Source: Micractinium sp. NFX-FRZ (Eukaryota; Chlorophyta; Trebouxiophyceae; Chlorellales; Chlorellaceae). Taken from it: a DNA stretch of 47,627 nt. Position numbers and translations under genes: made by a program. Under the pieces are notes generated by a model that was not told the DNA's origin, did not search any database, and saw only the letters and a program-made list of their open reading frames with translations. The DNA lies in the NCBI GenBank assembly GCA_029339195.1, contig JAPTJF010000467.1, forward strand, positions 1-47,627, in the 5' to 3' direction. Each line of letters opens with the position of its first letter. Within the stretch, counting starts at the first letter, position 1. Below, piece by piece: positions 22,733-32,500 of this stretch.

Positions 22733-23561
22733 AGCGAGCAAAGCGAGCAAGAGTAGTAGTGGAGGCAAAGGTTTCTGGAAAGCAGGCAAATGAGCTGACC
22801 TGAACGGTCCAAGGGTTTGATGCCTCGAGGCGCTTGCTGGGCTCGAGCCATCCGCCTGGCCTGCCTGCTTGCTCTCAAGCACTCATTTCACAAACTGGAT
22901 GTGCGAGCGTGGATCGTGAGGGATCGCAGGTGAGCAGGGCTGCTGCTGTCGACTAGGGAGGCGGGCAGGCTCGGGCGAGTTGTGCCGCCTTCCCAACCTC
23001 TTCGCCCTGGGGTTTGGACTGCTCAGCTCCAAAACACATGTGCCATACTGAAAGCCGCTGCAAGGGTGCGTGCAGGCCAACCTTCGCGGCCCCTGTGCAC
23101 CAGCGCTGCGGGTCGGCTCCGAACCTGCTGCGGCACGCAGGGCATTGCTGAGGAGTGCTGGCGCAGAATAAATTGCTGTAGAGGTGGGTAGCTGCGGCGC
23201 AGGTGGCTGGTGCGCGATGGGTGTGAGGGGGCGGCGCACGCGCCGCCAGCCGCGACGGCAGGTCGGGGCCGTCGAGGCAGCTCTCTGCGCGGGGGGGGGG
23301 CTCGGGGGCATGCTTGACTCACCACATGCATGCCGTCGGCCCTACTCCTTGGCAACGATCAGGTTTAAGCAGAAACACACGTGCCTAGGTGCTGCTCAAA
23401 GGCATGGCATGGGCGGGGGCGCTAACGCGGCAACAAGTACAGTACCGCACTATTCATCCCCCCGCCTCCAAGGTGCCCCCCTGCCTCCCCCACTCCAAGC
23501 AGGCCGCCAAGCATCTGCGGTGGCGGGCCTGTGAGCAGTAGCCAGCGGCGGTCCAGCTGCA
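22733..23561. other. Intergenic: 3' UTR of the ribulose kinase and promoter of the synthase-GH9 gene
   Basis: 829 bp without a supported gene. It contains a short GAGCAAAGCGAGCAA repeat right after the kinase stop and a G run near 23290-23300. No TATA box was recognised. The open frames here have no family motif. Confidence 0.55.
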
Positions 23562-26500
23562 ATGTTGGCCACGCCGGCCGCGCAGCAGCAGCCCTTTGAG
23601 AAGGAGGGAAAGCAGGGCAAGGAGGGCAGCGGCGCTGGCGCGGGCGACGAGCCCGGCGGCAAGGGCCTGCCTGGAAGCGCCACAGTTTATGAAAACCCCC
23701 TTGCCTCGCACCGCAGTGACAGCGCCCCTGCAGCCACCGATTCGCCATCAAAGGGGGCAGCGGTGTCGGCAGCCCGGTTCAAGGGCAGCAAGCGGCCAGA
23801 GGCGGCGGGGGCAGCCCTGCCAGCAGCGCAGGGCAGCCCTGCCAGCAGCATCGGCACGCCCAGCAGCGCTGGGCTGGGCGGGGGCGGGCGCCGGCCCAGC
23901 ACTCGCGCTGCCGGCGGAGAGGGCCATGTGCCTGAGGGCCATGTGCGGCGGCTCACCCAGAGCCTAGCCGACATCCTGCAATCGCTGTCCGGCTCCGTGG
24001 CCGGCACCGAGCAGGCGGTAACGGACGCCAGAGGTGAGTGCCCCGCACAGCCCTGCAACATTTGCCTGCCCGGCCAGTGGCCTGACATGCCTGCTGGGCC
24101 CGAAGGATGTTGCAGTCCTGCAGCTGCCCACACACCGTGACCATGCAAGGGCCACATCTCTTCTTTCCCCTCGGGCCGCACCCAGTGACGCTACTTCCCC
24201 CCGCGTGGCGCGCCCCCTCCCCACCCCTTGCTGCCCCACCCCGCAGACGACCTGCCAGGCGTGGCCGCCCGTGGCGACTCCTTTGCTACCATTGCTGACC
24301 TGGAGTCCGGGCGGGGCAGCCTGCACGGCAGGCACGGGCTCAGCGCAGCGGGCGGCGACGCGGGCGACGCCGGCGCGCCCCTGGCGGCGGTGCCTGCGCA
24401 GCATGTGCGGCGGCTGACCACCACCCTTGTTGACATTCTGCGGCACGTGGCTGTCTCCGCCTCACACCAGCAGGAGGTGAGGAGGGCTGGAGGGAGGGTG
24501 AGGGCGCGCAGGTGTCGCACCCACCGACCAGGCAGGGCCGGGTGAGGGTTGGCGCTGCACCATGCACCAGCGAGGCGACAGAACGGAGGTGTGCCCTTAG
24601 CAGGGCAGGCGGTGGGCGGGCTTGCGCTGCCCTTGGACCCGGGCTGCTGCTCCAAAAGAAAGGCAGGGGCTGGGCATGCGCTGCCCTTGGACCCGGGCTG
24701 CTGCTCCCAGAGCGACTCGTTGCTTGCTGAGCGTTTTTGAGCCCTCAAAAAAACAGAATGGTGCCCTGCCTCTTCCAAATCCGTGCCGTAAACCCACCGC
24801 CCTCCCCACCTCCACTCCCTGCAGGGCGGTCGCGACGAGATCCAGGCGGAGACGGCGGGACTCCTGCTGGGCAGCGGCGGCAGCAGCGTGGCGGGCGCCG
24901 CGGAGCGGGGCGCCCTCTACCCCCACATGCCCTCAGACCCTCCCCCAAGCGATTTCGACGACCGCCTCAGCCTGAGCAGCGCCGGCACCGCCAGCACGGC
25001 GGCGGGCGATGCGGGCACGGCGCTGCTGCGGGCCGCCTTTCTGAAGGACGAGTACCGAGGTGGGGAGGGGCGGGCGGGCATTCAACTTTGGGTGATGTGG
25101 GGCAGGGGGGCTGTTTGGTGGCGCCGCCTTCCTAGAGAGCGCGTGTGCCCAGTGCTTGTGTGCGACTCGAGGTGAGGTGGTGGTGGAGAGGTACAGTTGG
25201 TTGGGTGAGTTCCAAGTGAGGGAGCGTGATTTGGGGTGCTGCCCCAGCTCATGCATGGCAACCGGACGCCCAGGGTATCCCCACCCACCCCCCACCCTCA
25301 CCCCTCATGCCTCAACCCTCCACCTGCGCCCCTCCCACCACGCCAGGCGACGACGTGAAGCCCTTTTTCTGCGGAGAGCCCCAGCTGGCCACCGCCGCCT
25401 CCCGCAAGGTGGAGGACTTGGAGGAGCAGCCCAGCAGCGTGCCTGCAGATGCCGAGGGCGGCGCAGACGTGGTCAAGGAGGGTGAGTGGGTGGGTGGGTG
25501 AGGAAGGGTAAGTGTTGTGCGGTGAAAGGGGGTTGAGTTGACTTCCTGGAGGAGCAGCCTGGCAGCCCGCCTGCAAGTGCCAGGGGGGGTGCGTTGGAGG
25601 GGAGGTGGGCTGCATGCTGGGAAGGGGAAGGTCAGCAGGATGAGGAGTAGCGAACCGAGGCACAGAGGCAGGCGCATGTGCCCCCGGTTGCTTGTGCCAG
25701 CCCTCACCTGCTCCCTTGCACCTCTGCCTCACCCCCTCCTCGCTCCCCGTCCTGCAGACGTGGTGCCGCACCGCCTGCGCAAGAAGGTGGCCATCAACCC
25801 CTGGGGCCTGTTTGTCTACCTCTTCTTCATCGCCGCCTTTGGCTTCTACGTCTGGGCGCGCGCCACCCACACCCTGGGCCTGGGGCCCATGCTGTGGTGA
25901 GGCGGGGCAGGGTGTGAAGTGGCATAGAGGTGGAGAAGGAGGGTGGGGTTGAGGTTTGATGTGCCTGGGCGCGTGTCGCATGTGGTCCTGGGGGCCTTGG
26001 TTGTCTGGCGCATTCAGCTGGGACATTTACAGGTAGGGCGCTTTTGCTGCCCTGGCGGTAGGGGTTCTCCCTTTGCTTGTCCCACCTCCATGTCCGCCCA
26101 CTCTCTGCCCTCCCCACCGGCCCCCATTCCCCCCGGTGTGGCGCAATTGGGCATGCTTAGGGGATCTCCTGCCTCTCTTCTTCCTCTTTGCGTTGCGTAT
26201 CTCCCCACCTTGCTGCCCACCCTCTCCCCCGCCCTTGTCTTCCCACCCTCCCCGCAGGTATGGCGCCATTGTTCTGGCTGTCGAGATCCTGGGCGGCCTG
26301 GCCATGCTGCCCTACGGCCTCTGCCTCACCGTGCGGGTCACCAACAACGCGCTGCCGCCGCCTGATGAGAAAGGGCAGGTGTGTAGAGCATGACATGGCG
26401 ATGTTCACGAGGATTTGAGTTGCACTCAGCCGATGCCTGACGTCCGCTCTTGGCCTGGAAGCCCCGAGCTCCCACAAATGCACACACACACAGACACACA

Positions 26501-29500
26501 CACACACACACATGCAATCGCTGTGGATCGTTCTGGCTTGACCCGCGGCGCACTGCGGTGCGCCCTGCCACACCCCAACCATTGCCTCCGTGCCTCCTTG
26601 GTGCCTCACCCCTTCCCCTGCCCGCAGGTGCGCACCGCGCTGCCCTACCACATCCGCGTGATCATCCCCTGCTACAAGGAGCCGCTGGACGTCATCCAGA
26701 AGACCGTCACAGCCGCCCTGGTGGCACCCATCCCCGCCAACTGCTCGCGCACAGGTGAGGGGGGGAGCAAGGCCCACAGGATGGGACATGCTGTAGGTTG
26801 ATTGGCAGGCTGCCGCCGGGGGAGCAGGGTGGAGGCCGCGGGGTGTGTGCCCGTCGCCTTTCCGGCCTGCTGCTGGTGCACCCCGTGGGCAGTCTTGCAC
26901 CCTGCCAGCCGTCCCTTCTGTGTTTCTCACCACGGCCTGCGTCCTCCCTCCCTGCCGTCAGTCTATTTGCTGGATGATGGTCGTGACGTGGACAAGAAGA
27001 AGTTCGTGCACAGCCTGGGCGTGGGCAATGCCGTCTACGTCAGGTTGGGTCTGCCTCTGATGGATGCTTTGAGACTGGCCACAGATGCAGATGCAGCGCG
27101 CCATGGAGCAGGTGCCATGGGGTGGGAGGCACATGGGCGTGCTGCCAACGGCTAGCCAGAGGGCACACATACCCACAGCCCCGCCGCCAAAACCGAGCAA
27201 ACTTTGAGCGCGTTGCCCTGCCTGCAGCGGGCGCAAGCGCGCCAAGGGCGAGATGAACGGCAAGTCTGCCAACATCAACAACGCGGCCAAGCAGATCTAC
27301 CCGGAGGGCACCCCCATCCCGCTCACCGAGGTGCTGTGCGTGTTTGATGCCGACCAGGTGAGAGCCAGCGTGGGTTAGGTGTCACGGCAGTGTTGCAGTG
27401 TGTGTGGTGAGTGTGGAGTGAAGCCTGTAAGTAGTGGGTTGCCATGGACGTTTGGACCCTGCACCTGCTGCACCCCATGCGCCTGCCGCCTTTGCCAGCC
27501 TGCTCATGCACCCCACATGCGTACCCTGCCCGACTTGGAACCCCCCTCCCCTCTTCACCTGCCGCCTCACTGCCTCCACCACCGCTCCTCCAGGTCCCCA
27601 ACGCCGACTTCTTCCTCAAGACCGTGCCCCTGCTGGACGGCGGGCAGGACGTGGGCATGGTGCTGTCGCCGCAGGTGGGCCCAGCGGGGTGCTGACCAAT
27701 TGTGAGCCGGCGCACTGTGCTGGGAACAGGTGACCACGCTGAGGCAAGCGCCTGTTGACCTCACAGATTGGGCTTCACATGTCTGGCCTCCTGCAAGCCC
27801 GCCGTGCTCACTTCTCTCCCCTGTCCGTCTTGGCGCCCTGGCTTCCATTCTGACTGTGCAGACCTTCTACAACCTGAACTCCGGAGGGGACATCTTCAAC
27901 CACGCCAACGTGCACTTCTGGGTGCGCAGTGGGGGGCCTGGCGGATCGTGGCGCTACCCCGCGCCCATGCTGTTGCTAGAGAGATCTCAGGGTCGGTCCA
28001 CCCTGCATCATGCTACCCGGCTCCACTCTCACCCCCCGCCTGCACCTTCACTTCCACCCTCACTCACGCTGCGCCCTCGCTGCCGCCTGCAGGACTACAC
28101 CCAGCCGGGATACGACGCCCTGGGCCTCATCTCCTGCACGGGCACCAACTTCCTCGTGCGCGCCAAGGCCTTCCAGCAGGTGCCCGCCTGGGCTGGGCTG
28201 TGCTGGGCTGGGCTGGGCAGGGATGCCATCGAGTTTAGTCTTGCCACCGCAAGAGGTGCACGGCCGGGCAGCTTGCATGTTGGTGCATGGGGTGCTGGCT
28301 TTGGCCCCCAGGTTGGGTCTGGGGCTGGCACTGGACAAGAAGGCGACCAGGCTGCTGACAAGGACATGCTGCCCAGAAGGAGGGCAGCCTTCAGAGCCTT
28401 TTCCTGGCGCCTGCACACCCTGTCTTCGTCGCCCTGCCAACCAGTCTACCCACCCCTTTTACGCACACTCCACAGGCGGGCTGGTTCCCCGAGTGGACCC
28501 TGACCGAGGACTTTGCGCTGGGCATCGAGCTGAAGAAGCTGAGCTGGCAGGTGGGAGCGGCATGCCAAGAATGGTCACGGTCACTCTGCCGTTGCCCTCC
28601 CACACTCCACCCCCGCCCCGTCATAGTGCCCCTCCCACCACCTCTCCTGCGCCCACCTTGTCCCCTGCTCTGACCCTGCATCATAACCTGTAACAACCCA
28701 CCCCGCCCCGCATGCAGTGCCGCTACGTGAGCGAGTACCTGGCCATCGGTGAGGCACCGGAGGAGGTGCGCAACTGCTTCCAGCAGCGCTCCCGCTGGGC
28801 CAAGGGGCACTTCCAGGTGAGGACACGGCGGGATGTGGGTGGGTTGGGGTGCATAGGGAGGGAGGGGTGGGGTGGCTCTGTGCCCCTGGCGCTTTCCCGG
28901 GCCGCACTTTGATGCCTGCTGTTCTTCCTGCCTCACCACCTGACAACATTTGATCCCTCCCAACACAATGCCCCCTACTCGCTCCCTTCACTCCCTCGCT
29001 CTTTGCCTCCTCCGCAGGTGTTCTTCTCGGGGCACAACCCCATCTTTGCACGCGGCCTGAGCCCCCTCATGCGCTGGATGTACGGCTCCGTCATCCTCTC
29101 CTACTTCTCCGCATTCACCTCCACCCCGCTGCTCATGCTGGTGCCCATGATCACGGTGGGGCAGGGCAGGGCGGGAGGGGGGCGGGATGCTGGGGTGGGG
29201 TGGGGACGCAGCGGTTGGCGAGGGCCACATCAGTGAAACACAGGGGGGAGAGCGGAGGGCGGGGCAGGCAACGCGCCCCTCATCACCCTTCGTTACCCAT
29301 TATGGTTCCCTTCCCCTCTCCGCCCCAGCTCCTCCCCCCCTTGCAGGCCCGGGTGTGCTCTCTGCCCGTCGCCCCACCAGCGGGCCTCCCTCTCCCTCCT
29401 CCTCCCCCCATGCCTGTTATTGCCATCTAACCACACCACTCGCTCTCTGCCTACTGCCCGCCCCCCCAGGTCTGGCTGGGCTCCTTCCCCATCGTCATCA

Positions 29501-32500
29501 ACAAGTGGGCCGCCATCTCCATCACCGTCTACTATGCCGCCACACTGGGCCTCATGTACTACACCCGCGCCATCGCCCACCTCAAGTCCATGTGGTTCTC
29601 CTCAGTGGCCAACTCCATCCTCTGGTTCGCCTTCCTCAAGGTGTGCTGAGCTGGCGAGGGCGAGTTCAGGGCGCCAGCTAAGCAGCCGTGCCAGCTGGCT
29701 CGCGCCCCGGGCAGCGTGGGCACGGGCTCCTGCGGGCAGGGTGCCACTCAAGCGTGCCAGCAAGTGCCCCAAGGCACTCGCTCCCAGTGCCCCGCTCCGC
29801 CCCCTTTGTCCCTTGCCCCTCCCTCCCCTCATCACACATGCCTTGCTTCCCTCTCCCCTCCTCTGCCTGCCACTCCTGCCGTTCAGGCCATGTACCGCGC
29901 CACCCTGGGGCGCTGGATTGACGGCAAGATCACTTTCAAGGTGACGGCAAAGGGGCTGCAGCGCATCGCAGACCTGCCCATCAGGTGAGGAGGGATTGTG
30001 TTGGGTGGGGTGGGGTGGGTGGTAGCATAAGGTGGGACGCAGGAAGGAGGGCTGGGACAAGGTGTGCCTGCCGGAGCTGCTGGCGTGGCTAGGCGCAGGC
30101 CGGGGGGCGGGCAGGGCAGGGCGCTCCTGAGCAGGAGCGTGTGCATGAGGAGCTAGCTGCCCTCTAGCTGCACCCGCAGCGTCCCCATGCACACACCTAC
30201 CACCACACCCTCCACTCTTGACCTCTCTCCTCCGCCCCTCACCTGCAGGGATGTGTGGATGTCTGCCCTCTTCTTCACCTCCTCCCTGGTCTGCCTCATC
30301 TTTGGCCTGGTCCACTTCTTCCGGGGCCCGCTGGACACCCCGCTGGCCATTTCCCTCATCTTCATGGTCTACAACCTGGTGCCACAGTTCCTGCTGCTAC
30401 AGGTGGGCGGGGCAGGGCGGGGCGGGGGTGCAGCAAAGGGGAGTCGGGCGAAAGGGCCTCTTGTTGCTGCGGTTGATCCGGGACTGGGGGGCGGGGCCAC
30501 CCACATTTTGTGGGGGAGGGTAGTGACATGTGGAGAGTGCTGCTTCACTGCCTGCTGCGGGGCGCCTTCACCACCATTCACCTCCGCCCACACACACGTC
30601 TGTTGCCCTCCCTTCCATGCAGTACACGGTGTACCGCAAGCCCCTGGTGTTCAACGCCCTGTGCAAGGTGGCCATGCTGCTGTCCACCGTGGTGCTCATC
30701 CTGGGGGTGGTGCTCGTCTGGCTGCTCTACCCCCGTGCATACGACTACAAGCAGGTGCGCGGGCTGAGAGTTTGCAAGGGTTGGGCGTCTGGGGAAGGGC
30801 GGGCGGTGCTGGGAGGGTGCCCGGCGGGGTACACCCTACCTGCCGACTACAAGCAGGCGGGCGGCCGGTGAGAGTGGGGGGTGAGCAGAGGGAAGGGAGA
30901 GGGGCGAGGCGGCCTGGCTGCTCTGGCCGTGCTTCAAAAACTCACCCATCCAATCCCCCTGTGCTCACCTCCCTCCCCCCACCACCACCACGAATCACCT
31001 CCCCGCCCCCATATCCCCCCAGGCCCTCTCCCACACCATGTTCTTCTTCAACTCCCAGCGCGAGGGCTACCTGCCCCTGTCCAACCCGGTGCCCTGGCGG
31101 GGCGACGCCTTCACAGCAGACTACAACACCACCGTCACCCTGGCGTCCTCGCTGCCCAACGACACCGCCCTGCTGTTTGGCGTGCCCGGCTCGGTGGGTG
31201 GGGGATGGGGGGTGGGGGTGGGGGGAGGGGGCGTGAGGGAGCAGAGGTGAGGGAGGGCAGCGCGCCCCCTTCTTTTCTCTGGCTGGGCATGCGCCTGCCC
31301 ATCTCCCCACATTGCCACGCACGCTCTTGCCCCTCCTCCCCCCCCCCCCCCCCCCGACTGTTTTCCCCCAGGAGTTGGCACACCTGTGGCTGGTTGGCTG
31401 TGCGCCTTCTTCTTCGGGCACAGCCTCGCAGACTGCTCCTTCATCTCACACCTCCCTGCTTCTCCACCTTCTTCTGCCGTGTGCCTCGCGTTCTCTGCAG
31501 GAGCTGGATCCGTTTGCCCAATACGACGCCTTCTTCGGCCGCCGCCTGCTCCAGGCCGACCCCTTCTCCTCCACTGCCGACCCCTTCTCCTCTACCCCTG
31601 GGTCCGCCGGCGGCGGCACCCCTCCCGGCGCCGCCTCCGACCCTTTTGCCGGCAGCGGCCCCGCCAGCAGCGACCCCTTTGGCTCCGGCGTCGGCACCGA
31701 TCCCTTTGCCACGGATCCATTCGCCAGCGGCGGGGATGGGGGCAATGGCAGCGCCACGGGGCCCACCTCTGTGGGCGCCTGGGACCTGGGGGGAGGCTGG
31801 ATGAGCGGCATGGCCGGCGGTGAGTGCAGGAGGGGAGGGGCGGGGCCAGGGAGGGGGTGGGCGGGGCACGCCGGCGTGCTGTGCCTGGGGGCGAGGCTCT
31901 GGCGACAGCTTGAAATCCGTGCTCCTCGCTTTGCAGTCAGTCTGCGCCCCAAGTTTCCTGTGCTCATGCATAGCCTGCACCTCCCCTCCCTTGCCTTCTG
32001 CCTCACAACTGTGTGCCCCGCTCCCCCCTGCGCCCCCTGCAGGCAACCTGAAGGCCACCTCCCCCATCGCCTTCACCACCACCCTGCTGGTGTGGGGCCT
32101 CATGGCCTTTGGCAAGGGCTTCGAGGCGGCGGGCCAGGCGGGCGCAGTGCTGGACTCCATCCGCTGGGGGTCTGACTACCTGATGAAGGTGCAGGGGGGC
32201 ACACTTTTTATTTCTATCTTTGCATATGTACTTTGGCTTGATAATAATTTGACGGCATGGAGAAGGGGGCCACGAGCAGATGAGCGCCAGCTGGTGTGCG
32301 GCGAGCTGCCGCCCGCGTTGCCGGCATGCAGTAGTGTCGAGGCAAACGGCGTGCCTGGTGGCTGGCCTTGCACACACCAAAGCCCACAGACCCCGCCTCG
32401 GGCTCCTGCGCACGCTCATGCACCCCCTTTTGTCCCTCCTCCCGCACTCGCCCTCGTGCGGTGCAGGTGCACCGGGCGCTCCCCGAGGCCAACCAGTCAC

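Noticed and set aside
30755..31022. Reading the synthase and the GH9 protein as two adjacent genes
   Set aside because: There is no poly(A) signal or room for a promoter, the exons join in phase, and the GH9 part alone would start at MFFFNSQREG, inside its own fold and without a signal peptide.
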